64,000 nt of DNA from positions 1-64,000 of the forward strand of contig JAUFOR010000003.1 in the NCBI GenBank assembly GCA_040285745.1, written 5' to 3'. The notes under the pieces were generated by a model. It saw only the letters and a program-made list of their open reading frames with translations, was not told where the DNA came from and did not search any database. This DNA is from Barthelona sp. PCE (Eukaryota > Metamonada: BaSk clade). Made by a program: the position numbers and the translations under genes. This document shows positions 26,743 to 35,011 of this stretch, piece by piece (the first letter of the stretch is position 1; each line of letters starts with the position of its first letter).

Positions 26743-27156
26743 TCATCGTGTGGTGTACTTTTTTAAAAAAATTTGCATGTCGGTAAACTGACCAATATAG
26801 AACCATAATCGTTCTGGATATAACTCAATACCGTGCTCTTCTGGGTGCGATGTGAAAAATGCATGCATTTCTCTGTGTAGCAAGCGGTTTGAATACCCTT
26901 TTAACATTCTGTTTGCTCCCAATAACCATCTCATTGCTTGATGTATATCGAATTTGGCATATCTTATATCCTCAGGGTCGTCTTGGCTCGTTACAACAAT
27001 GCAGTACGTCTTTCTGAACCATCCAAAAGCTTTATAATATACAAAATATAGTTTTCCTTCGCAATCAACGTTAAAGGGAAGCTCTTCCATAGTTGAAGTC
27101 ATCTCGTTTAAGGTTAACTCGCCTGATGACGGGGTTCTAGAGGATGACGGCATCAA
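26743..27156 (-). CDS. Unknown 137-residue protein
   Basis: Not recognised. A Ser/Thr/Glu-rich N-terminus of about 30 residues is followed by a compact-looking domain with many aromatics (KLYFVYYKAFGWFRKTYCIV, FDIHQAMRWLLGANRMLKGY, RLWFYIGQFTDMQIFLKKY). There is no signal peptide, membrane segment or zinc site. A start two codons in (MPSSS) is equally possible. Convergent with CDS1. Confidence 0.55.
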   Translation of the reverse strand: MMPSSSRTPSSGELTLNEMTSTMEELPFNVDCEGKLYFVYYKAFGWFRKTYCIVVTSQDDPEDIRYAKFDIHQAMRWLLGANRMLKGYSNRLLHREMHAFFTSHPEEHGIELYPERLWFYIGQFTDMQIFLKKYTTR

Positions 27157-27348
27157 ATGGAGGGAGAAAAAAAAAAAACGGTTTTATTATCCGACTGCGT
27201 TCTACATGAATCTATGAGTGTACCTGAACACCCCTCAACCCTCAGAAGACGATTCCAGGACTACTTTCAGTTGTGTATTCATTTAAAGGTAGAATCAAAG
27301 GAATTGTTTTTAACGGACTGAACAGTTACTATTACCTACACATACTGT

Positions 27349-27633
27349 CTATGTTCGCTCAGAAACGTTGTAAGCGACAAAATTCTGAACAGAAGGAGTA
27401 TCATCATCAAAAATGTTATGTATAAGGGATGCAGGTGCATTGACGAACTTACCCTTCAGATTAGGTGCAACGTGTGCAGATTTATAGCACAAATCGTCAG
27501 CTTGATCATACAAACGGAGACTGTAATCAAAGATACAATCTTGCAGTGCTATAGCAACACTCTCAGGATTATCCCATTCGGCCCCACCAACAACCGTGTT
27601 AAATTCTTGGAAAAAAGACAATAATTCTCCCAT
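27349..27633 (-). CDS. Small helical protein, possibly histone-fold (TAF13-like)
   Basis: 94 residues. The pattern FFQEFNTVVGGAEWDNPESV then ALQDCIFDYSLRLYDQADDL loosely resembles the first two helices of the TFIID subunit TAF13, where a short loop with NP.(S/T) precedes a long central helix. A third helix (ASLIHNIFDDD) follows at about the right spacing. This is a shape argument only. It is short but has a good start and clean stop, and lies alone between 27157 and 27947. Confidence 0.5.
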   Translation of the reverse strand: MGELLSFFQEFNTVVGGAEWDNPESVAIALQDCIFDYSLRLYDQADDLCYKSAHVAPNLKGKFVNAPASLIHNIFDDDTPSVQNFVAYNVSERT

Positions 27634-27947
27634 TTAGATGATTCAAAATCGCTTGATAGAACAAGTAAATGTTAAACAAGCATTTCTTATCTGACATAAC
27701 AATAATCCGGCAATAAATCGGTTTTCAGTACGCTTTATGATTATGGAATTTGTAGAATACAGTATATAGGATTGCCTGTCCATTTTTTCCAAACATTACA
27801 TTTTTATGGTGGGAAATTATTGTCAAAAAGGCATAAAAATATGTAAAATGATGAAAAAAGGCATGTAAATACGTTTGATACTCTATTTAAGCGTTTTCGC
27901 AATTCTCTTCCATTTTGTACTGTATTGTATTTTGAACACACCAAAGC
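27634..27947. other. Divergent promoter region
   Basis: AT-rich; no gene or RNA structure was recognised. Short T- and A-runs near 27780-27870 precede the gene at 27948. Confidence 0.4.
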
Positions 27948-28835
27948 ATGTACATATTGCCAAAGCCGCTAAAACCTGATTGCAAAGAGCTACTTGTATC
28001 AGGGTTCTCTCACAGATTATCAGAATATCAGCTGTCAATGTTTTTTGACGACTTCGAGGGCTTTGAGGGCCTCAAGATTGAGTCTTCCAAGAGCATCAGG
28101 GTCAGATTCGTCAATCATAACATTGCTTGTGATGCTTTCAGAAGATTGATTGCAACTTCTGTTAACTCCGTTCGTCTTCTGCGTGTATCGTGGCCGGGTA
28201 CCAATTTCAACATGGATTCATTCCACTCATTATATGTGAGTTTCGATGCAAACATCACTGAACCAGACATTTTTGAATTTTTTAGCCAAGTAAGCACGAG
28301 TATTTCTTCAGTGAAGCTAATGAACGAGCAAACAGGCAAGAAGCTCTTTGCTTTTGTCTTTTTTGCGGATATATGCGATAGAAATAGATGTCTTGCCGAA
28401 TTGAATGGTAGTACTTACAAAGGAGTAACGTTTAAGGTGAACACATCTGTGACGAAGTCACGTATTGTGCCAGCAAACGAGCTCATTGCGGCTAACGTGC
28501 CTGGTAGTTGTGTAGTTCTTGTTGAATTCCGAGATGCTTCGCTAACACACAGTGCAGTAATCAACGCATTGGGAAGTAGTCTTGATGTATCTTTTAAGAG
28601 GTATGATATCACAGAGTTGGGTTTACAGATCACATTCAGTACCGTGGATGACGCTAACACGTTTTGTTTACAAATACATAACAGTGATGATTTTTTTTCG
28701 CGAGGATTACTATGCTCCTTTGGACCATCTGTTACGAATGAGGCAACAGAGAAGCGCACCAGAGAGAGAAGGGATATACAGACGCTATTGGGAGCTATTA
28801 ATAATGATGTTTCAATGACTTTAAGCCGATTGTAA
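27948..28835 (+). CDS. RNA-binding protein with RRM-like domains
   Basis: 295 residues. At least two, probably three, divergent RRM folds are visible: KELLVSGFSHRLSEYQLSMF with SIRVRFVNHNIACDAFRRL (about 10-75), then HSLYVSFDANITEPDIFEFF with KKLFAFVFFADICDRNRCLA plus ELNGSTYKG (about 92-165), then CVVLVEFRDASLTHSAVINAL onward (about 184-260). RNP2-like (LYVSF) and RNP1-like (KLFAFVFF) strands are present in the second, while the first and third are degenerate. The layout recalls TIA1/Nam8-type pre-mRNA binding proteins, but I cannot assign an ortholog. The ORC5-like gene follows 46 bp downstream on the same strand. Confidence 0.7.
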   Translation: MYILPKPLKPDCKELLVSGFSHRLSEYQLSMFFDDFEGFEGLKIESSKSIRVRFVNHNIACDAFRRLIATSVNSVRLLRVSWPGTNFNMDSFHSLYVSFDANITEPDIFEFFSQVSTSISSVKLMNEQTGKKLFAFVFFADICDRNRCLAELNGSTYKGVTFKVNTSVTKSRIVPANELIAANVPGSCVVLVEFRDASLTHSAVINALGSSLDVSFKRYDITELGLQITFSTVDDANTFCLQIHNSDDFFSRGLLCSFGPSVTNEATEKRTRERRDIQTLLGAINNDVSMTLSRL

Positions 28836-28881
28836 AGGAGTTCATTTTTTAACTTTTTTCACTCATTTTTTTTTGAGAAAT

Positions 28882-30534
28882 ATGGATGATGTTATCTTTG
28901 ACATTAGAAAATATGAGAATCTAAGGGCTTTCATTGCGGGAGGCGTTTTCCCATTTATTAATGTGCATGGAATTGCTTCTTCAAGCAAAACATTCATAAT
29001 AGATCAAGTCATACAGAGCATGGACAACGTTGAGTATGTTGATTGTTGTTTTGATTTGCTTAAAAGCCCAGCTGAGTGTTTTTCACATATTTTACAACGG
29101 ATTGGAAGCACAGAAAAGGTAAGATCTCTTGAGGCATTCTACTCAGCACTCATGACAGCGTGCGCATTGAAGGATGAGGAACAAATTGTAATTTTCCATT
29201 TTTATGACTTGACTTTGAAAGATTTAATGAGAAAAGGAGGGTTTTCGAACTTTAATTCTTTCTTTCCGCTCTTTATTGAAACAATAATGAGCGCCAATAT
29301 GAACAAGAGTAGGTTGAATGTGCTCGTCGTCTTGGAGACTGTGATCCCGATTTCAAACAGTTTCCCAGAGCTGAAACCGACGCTGATCGAGTTCAGAACC
29401 ATGGACAAAGAGAACCTAGAGAAGCTTCTATTGCTGAACTTTGATACTTTTAGAGATGCAGTACATTTCTTTATTTATAATGAGCATCACAGCGATTTCA
29501 GGCTACTTAACGGAATAATGCGCTGTTATTCCTTCTTCATGGAACAGTACGACATCGAACCAACCAAACAGAATCAGCTCAAAGTGTGCGCACAGTTTTG
29601 GAACCAACTCACTCTTCAGATATGTGAATTGCCTCAGTTAAACGAGAGGGATACCACATGGATGGGAATATTTGAGCGCAAAAAGATGGGAGCTTCCGTT
29701 TCTGCTCGCGTATTCAAGTCAGTATGGGAGAACATAGATGATGTACGAACGAGCTCATTTTATTCGGCATTGGAGTCGATAGAAGCGCGGCTGCACAGAC
29801 TCATGCGCATAGGGGCGGTGCAGAAGCCAAAAACGATAAAATCCAACATTGGGTTTGTGGCCAGCGGCTCATTTTCCAAAGTCCAGTTGACAGAGGACAA
29901 GAAGCGCGACAAAATGCGTTTTTTCAGCGAGCTTGGTGACGTAAACAGCGCAGAAGCACCGCAAAGAGAGGGCTTTGTGCCCAGGATGCCATGGGACAAG
30001 GATCCAGAGGACATGGTAGACTGTGACACTGAAACAGATACAGAAGGTGAGTTAGACACTACAGTTGAGAGGCGTTCGTGTATACGCAAGTTCAGCGAGA
30101 AAGATAGAGAGAGAGTTGCGAGAGGATTGCGAGAGGTCGTGATGAACGAGACAGTGGAAGAGATAGAGAGAACAAATATCATTAAGAGTGCCATTGCTAA
30201 CGGGTACATGCCATCCGTTCCCTCAAACCTGACGAAGGACCTGAAGTTGGGGGATTACCCACAGTTCAAGCAGCTGATGCAGATGCCTAATGATATAGCT
30301 ACGATGGCGATGCAGTCATTCACAAAAGAAGAGCTTAGGGGTGCGATGGAGGGCTATGAAAGCTCGTTTCAGGAAAAGCATTCAGTCTTTCTGGAGGCAA
30401 CCCCAATGCCTGCTCCTTTCACAAAGCTTTCTTTTTCTGAAGTATTGGACAGCACACTTATGGCGTGCGAAGACCCTTCCCCTGCAATGATCATGAAGCT
30501 TTGTGAGGCACAATTAAATTTAATGGAGAAATAA
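28882..30534 (+). CDS. ORC5-like AAA+ protein
   Basis: 550 residues from the ATG at 28882 (MDDVIFDIRKYENL). The beginning fits origin recognition complex subunit 5: a short lead, FPFINVHGIASSSKTFIIDQ (P-loop region, with Ser where the last Gly of GxxxxGKT is expected), then VEYVDCCFDLLKSPAECFSH matching the ORC5 VNCxEC segment. A Walker B-like strand, QIVIFHFYDL, and a sensor-1-like LNVLVVLETV follow. The C-terminal 200 residues (with PSVPSNLTKDLKLGDYPQFK) are not like ORC5 and may be a lineage extension. If correct, it would act in replication origin licensing. It could be another degenerate AAA+ protein. Confidence 0.5.
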   Translation: MDDVIFDIRKYENLRAFIAGGVFPFINVHGIASSSKTFIIDQVIQSMDNVEYVDCCFDLLKSPAECFSHILQRIGSTEKVRSLEAFYSALMTACALKDEEQIVIFHFYDLTLKDLMRKGGFSNFNSFFPLFIETIMSANMNKSRLNVLVVLETVIPISNSFPELKPTLIEFRTMDKENLEKLLLLNFDTFRDAVHFFIYNEHHSDFRLLNGIMRCYSFFMEQYDIEPTKQNQLKVCAQFWNQLTLQICELPQLNERDTTWMGIFERKKMGASVSARVFKSVWENIDDVRTSSFYSALESIEARLHRLMRIGAVQKPKTIKSNIGFVASGSFSKVQLTEDKKRDKMRFFSELGDVNSAEAPQREGFVPRMPWDKDPEDMVDCDTETDTEGELDTTVERRSCIRKFSEKDRERVARGLREVVMNETVEEIERTNIIKSAIANGYMPSVPSNLTKDLKLGDYPQFKQLMQMPNDIATMAMQSFTKEELRGAMEGYESSFQEKHSVFLEATPMPAPFTKLSFSEVLDSTLMACEDPSPAMIMKLCEAQLNLMEK

Positions 30535-30580
30535 ATTGTTTTGCGTATTCTTTCCTTTTTCTTACCTTTTTTCTTGGATA

Positions 30581-33500
30581 ATGGGGTACATATTCCAACA
30601 GCACATTAGTTTATTTGTTTTTATTATTATTTTACTGCAATTTTGCATTGTTTCTGGTAGTCATAATGGTATGGAGCTGATTGTGACTGATTGTGACGAT
30701 TTTTCGAGTCAAACTCTCGAACCGGGCAAGGAATACTACATCATTGTGAAATTAACCCTAAGAGATTGTGTTATTTCAAATCAAGAGGTTAATGCTACTT
30801 TGAGCATATTTGGAACTAAAAAACAAAGGATAACAATTCAAGAATCAGTATTTCATACCGAGGTGCGTATGTTAGGCTATTATTCGATCAATTTCAAGAA
30901 TACAGTTTTTGAGGAGAAGCTCGTGATACGAGGAGCAGATACCGATATCCAACTTAACAACACGCACGTTAGGAAGTGCGGGTACATCCAAAACGTACCC
31001 AAAATTCAAATTTTTAATGGGTCAATGATATCATGTGATTTTGACGTTGAAGAGTTGGAGTTTTTTGTTGCGGACAAAATTGAGATACATAATTCTTCAT
31101 TGTATCACGTGGATGTCCGCGCCGAGGACACGGCCTTTATCAGAGGGAATGTTTTGTTACACAACGCATCTCTAGCGACGGACCATATCACACAAACAGG
31201 TCAGTTGGTCATCGAAGATGAGATGAGGTTCACCACTATCAGCGGTGATATCGCTAGCATTGACGTTAGAAACGCATCCGCTGTTATTTCCGTGGGCCAG
31301 ACATGCATTCATAATGCTCGAGTGAGCGATAGTAAGTTGCTCATGTATGCAGACTCAGTCTCAGGCTCATTCTACAATTCACTGGTGCGGATTGTGGTGG
31401 AATCCATTGTTAACTCAACATTCCAAGATGTTTATTGTCATTCAAAATCGTGCATCGAAGCAAAGATATTGGTTAAGAACATAACGATGGATAACGTCAA
31501 GCAGGACCCGGAAAACATTATGTTTGGTGCCTGTTTTCTCGACCTCATGATGTTTGGAAGTATTGAGGAAATTAAAGTGTCTCGACTTCGGCAGATGATG
31601 CTGTTTAACCTCCATTCTGGCGGTAATGTTACCAATGTATCCATAGACGACTCTATGTTTACTGCGTTGTTCGTTCTTCAGTACCTTCCGATGAGTTTCA
31701 AACTGGATAGTATCGCGATTAGAAACTCAACAGTGTTAGCTCCTCTATTTTTCTTCCAGGGCCACGTTCACAATTTAGTTATTTCGAACCTCTACGTTGA
31801 CGAGGAGACCGTCCTCAATGGTGCTGTTTTGTATTTTGCAAACGAATTGGCTATTACAAAGCCAATCATGAAAAACGCAATCATCAGATCCAAGAGTATG
31901 CTCACGCTGTTTGAAGCCGAACGTGCGACCCTCACAGTGGAGTCATCGCACATAGACACGAACGGATCGCATGTGATACTGAGTGAGAAGGGGAAACTGG
32001 TCTTTGCAGCCTCGAACGCGAGAATCAGTTTTGCGGTTGATTTTCTAGGACACGGCAGAGTCGAGTGCAAGGGCGACGAGACGTTCATTGCGGAATATAA
32101 GGACGTGTACAAACTGAATACCAACTGTTTTGTGACATATACATCTGATTACGTCTGTAACCGAGAGGGAACAGATGGAGACGAGTGCTGGGTCATGCCG
32201 CTGGACCTTCCAGACGCTCTTATCTCGGATGAACCCTTCACGCTGATTGATCCACTGCACCTGGACGGGACGCGAGCGTTGAGGTTCATAACCTTTTATA
32301 ACGGTCCTACTTTGAAGCATAGGTTCGGTATTGGCAAGGTTTTTCTCGCTATCAAATCGTATGTTGAGTTTATGGTGAGTAGAGATAAGAAAATTGAGCT
32401 GGCAGCCAAATGCCCTTATTTTTACAGTAATATACACGGCAGTGCTCCATGCATGCGGTGCACAGGCGACCAGCAGTTCCATTCCAAGGGGAACAAGTTA
32501 TTTTCATGTGTGACGACGAATACAATATTTGACAACGATTTGATCCAATATGATAGCGGATATCTTCTTGAGAACAAGGGTGATATGACAGCACTGTGCA
32601 CATACGGAGAGTTGTGCTCAGGCAAGACCCTCAGCGGGTTGCAGGGAGAATCCGATGCCATCATCAAGTACTTTTTCCCCGATTTCGATTCCGTGAAGCC
32701 GTTAAAGTTCACAAACAAGTTCGGAGTTGAGGTGGAAATTAAGACACCAAATGGTTGCTATGCAGAGCGGTACGATTATCAATGTGGAAAGTGTTTTGAG
32801 TTTTCGCCCAGAAACCCAGATCGTCGATTGGTGCCTGCTATGTATACCCCCAAGTGCACAGAGTGCCCATCAAACAGTGTTTTAGGTGTATGGATGATGA
32901 TCTATATGGTCCTGATATTTCTGATTGTGAAATGGTTTTCGAAAGGCAATACGTTGCCATGGACTCGTATTTTGCGTATAAAGGACGAGGAAGTGCTGGA
33001 TTACGATGTATTTCAGAATTTAATCGTGTTGATGAAGACACTAAACAATATGCTACCGGCATTTATTATCATCATTAGTTTCTTGCCTTCCTCCGTAAAT
33101 TTTCCTTCATTGACATCGATATTGAAGTGCTACACAGCTTCAGGCACCGTAAAGATCGCTGCGACAGCCACCCCCTCTAATCATCTACATATTGTCGCAT
33201 TACAATACCCTAGCTTCCTGGACATCTACGTATTGACGGTTGCCTGTTATATGATCGTTTGGCTGTTCATGTTCGAACATCCCCTGCGAGTGTTTTTGAG
33301 GCACCTGGTGAGTTTAATAGTGCACGTTTCATATGTTGTGTGTTTAGCGGTATCATTTTCATATATGCTTAATAATCAAGCAGTATTTTTTGCTGAACTA
33401 ACAAGTCTATTTTCAATGGAGATAGGTGTGCGGTGGCTGATAGGCGCACAGGTTGGCTACTTCATTATGATGATCATATTACACGGTAAGGCGGTCCGAG

Positions 33501-34219
33501 CTAACGTTGGCTTTTTTTGGAGATTCATTGTCTACAATTATTATTTTCTCTTTATACCCTTAATTGCGGCCCGAGAAGCAAAGAAAGTGTTGGAAAGAAG
33601 TATAAATCTAAAGAAAGTGTATATGGGAATAATAATTGTAATTTATCCTCAGATTGCAACTTCAGTGATTCAATTCCTCCTTGATGTTACTTTTTTCATT
33701 ACTCCAAAAGAGATACCTAGTGCTATTCTGTTATTTGTCATTCTTTTCTATGTGATGGGAATGCTAGTTTTGTACGTTCCCTTTTCAGCCGGATTTTTCA
33801 AAGATCAGTACTTTAAGGAAGGTTATTCACTGGGATATCGCAAGGGCCACCTCTATATTGATATTTTATGGACAGTTCTTCGTGTACTCATGGACTTCTG
33901 CTCGCGTTTGTTCTTCTTGGAGGGTATGAGTTTTATGGGAATTTATATTCTTTGTTATGGTGTGTACATATACTTTATGCGACCTTTTATTTTGAAATTT
34001 AATAATGTAGTGTCTCTAATTTTTGTTTTCATATATTTGCTGCTTCAATTTTTAGTTTCAATTATTCCTTTACTTTCTTCCGCCAAATTCACGTCATTCA
34101 TTCTCACTACTGTGATTATAGGATTATTTACAGCATACATTGTCCATAGAAAGTTGAAAAAAGTTGATTATAAGGAGATTACCTACGGTGCTCCTCTTTT
34201 AAACGTTTTTAATCAGTAA
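30581..34219 (+). CDS. Large multi-pass membrane protein with beta-helix ectodomain
   Basis: 1212 residues from the ATG at 30581 (the open frame begins upstream at a non-ATG codon). A signal peptide (about 1-28, HISLFVFIIILLQFCIVSGS) is followed by about 560 residues of short repeating strands with many Asn-glycosylation sites, typical of a right-handed parallel beta-helix. A Cys-rich region (about 610-770) has C..C pairs such as SAPCMRC, CGKCFEF and CTECPSN. Then come about nine transmembrane helices and a short basic tail. Proteins with beta-helix, EGF-like Cys and 7-10 helices are known from ciliates and other protists as surface proteins of unknown role. Transport or adhesion is possible. 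The product is probably at the plasma membrane. Confidence 0.8.
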   Translation: MGYIFQQHISLFVFIIILLQFCIVSGSHNGMELIVTDCDDFSSQTLEPGKEYYIIVKLTLRDCVISNQEVNATLSIFGTKKQRITIQESVFHTEVRMLGYYSINFKNTVFEEKLVIRGADTDIQLNNTHVRKCGYIQNVPKIQIFNGSMISCDFDVEELEFFVADKIEIHNSSLYHVDVRAEDTAFIRGNVLLHNASLATDHITQTGQLVIEDEMRFTTISGDIASIDVRNASAVISVGQTCIHNARVSDSKLLMYADSVSGSFYNSLVRIVVESIVNSTFQDVYCHSKSCIEAKILVKNITMDNVKQDPENIMFGACFLDLMMFGSIEEIKVSRLRQMMLFNLHSGGNVTNVSIDDSMFTALFVLQYLPMSFKLDSIAIRNSTVLAPLFFFQGHVHNLVISNLYVDEETVLNGAVLYFANELAITKPIMKNAIIRSKSMLTLFEAERATLTVESSHIDTNGSHVILSEKGKLVFAASNARISFAVDFLGHGRVECKGDETFIAEYKDVYKLNTNCFVTYTSDYVCNREGTDGDECWVMPLDLPDALISDEPFTLIDPLHLDGTRALRFITFYNGPTLKHRFGIGKVFLAIKSYVEFMVSRDKKIELAAKCPYFYSNIHGSAPCMRCTGDQQFHSKGNKLFSCVTTNTIFDNDLIQYDSGYLLENKGDMTALCTYGELCSGKTLSGLQGESDAIIKYFFPDFDSVKPLKFTNKFGVEVEIKTPNGCYAERYDYQCGKCFEFSPRNPDRRLVPAMYTPKCTECPSNSVLGVWMMIYMVLIFLIVKWFSKGNTLPWTRILRIKDEEVLDYDVFQNLIVLMKTLNNMLPAFIIIISFLPSSVNFPSLTSILKCYTASGTVKIAATATPSNHLHIVALQYPSFLDIYVLTVACYMIVWLFMFEHPLRVFLRHLVSLIVHVSYVVCLAVSFSYMLNNQAVFFAELTSLFSMEIGVRWLIGAQVGYFIMMIILHGKAVRANVGFFWRFIVYNYYFLFIPLIAAREAKKVLERSINLKKVYMGIIIVIYPQIATSVIQFLLDVTFFITPKEIPSAILLFVILFYVMGMLVLYVPFSAGFFKDQYFKEGYSLGYRKGHLYIDILWTVLRVLMDFCSRLFFLEGMSFMGIYILCYGVYIYFMRPFILKFNNVVSLIFVFIYLLLQFLVSIIPLLSSAKFTSFILTTVIIGLFTAYIVHRKLKKVDYKEITYGAPLLNVFNQ

Positions 34220-35011
34220 ACTGTAGTTTAGTTGGTTTTGAACGAAAGTTAGATGCTTCAATGGACAATCATTTTGTTTTGTTTAGTAAAGTGATGCAGG
34301 TCTTACTTACAAGCATGTACATGGTCTATAATATATTACAGATCGAATGTATATTTAGTATACCTGGTGTTTAATGCAAGAAACATTGAATAATTTCTTA
34401 AAACAACAATTTTCTTACATACCTTTCTATTTCCCTTTTTCCTCAAGAACGAAAAAGAGATTATACGATCATCCACAGAGCACTGAGTGGTTTTGATGTG
34501 TGATACACCGCTGTCCCAAAGCAGCGGCTGATAGAAAATTTTTGTCTTCTGGAGACGACTTGCGATTTTCGCTCGCGGATCCTTTTTAATCATAATATTT
34601 GAAGCATTTTGGAGCATTATAATAAACTGAAAATTGATGGTAAATTTTTTTTTCTGCATATGAGCATTATTTTTGAACTGTTATATGTAATTTCCATTGA
34701 TGATGTTTTAAATACACATTTCTAATGCTAAAACTACTTTTAGTGAGCTTTAGAATTTTCATTCTCCTTCTCTGCATATCACATTCTATTGAAGTGAATT
34801 TTATCGTTTTCTCATAATGTTTTTCCATACAAAAACAGCTACAACATCAGAATAAAGGTAATAGTTTATGCCGGATAAATGGAATAGGTTTGTCGTGCAT
34901 GAATAGTTGTCAGAGGACTTATAAACCATGTAAAATCCCCTGAAGAATTTACCTTAAGTTTTTTAGTGAATAATGTGGTTCGATTATTCTTTACTTTTAC
35001 ACTAATTTAGG
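34220..35011. other. Intergenic region containing the U1 snRNA candidate
   Basis: Apart from 34415-34585 (listed separately), no gene is seen. A TATA-like TCTATAATATATTA lies at about 34322-34335, 80-90 bp before the RNA start. An antisense 107-codon frame (34336-34659) overlaps the RNA and is taken as a shadow. Confidence 0.5.
34415..34585 (+). ncRNA. U1: U1 spliceosomal snRNA (candidate)
   Basis: It pairs with 5' splice sites. ACATACC (34417-34423) near the 5' end is complementary to GGTATGT. Stem-loop I: CTTTTTC (34435-34441) pairs with GAAAAAG (34451-34457), loop CTCAAGAAC containing the U1-70K motif UCANGAA. Stem-loop II: CCAC/GTGG (34473-34476, 34487-34490) with a 10-nt loop AGAGCACTGA that shares GCACU with the U1A-binding loop. 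Stem-loop III: CCGCTG/CAGCGG (34508-34513, 34522-34527). A closing helix TCTAT/ATAGA (34426-34430, 34531-34535) surrounds loops I-III as in U1. The Sm site AATTTTTG (34537-34544) follows at once, then stem-loop IV GACTTGCGA/TCGCGGATC (34557-34565, 34573-34581). The order and spacing match U1 (human 164 nt). The exact ends are estimates. Confidence 0.75.

Noticed and set aside
34336-34659. Minus-strand 107-codon frame
   Set aside because: It lies fully across the U1-like RNA, has no domain and a poor composition; the RNA explains the sequence better.
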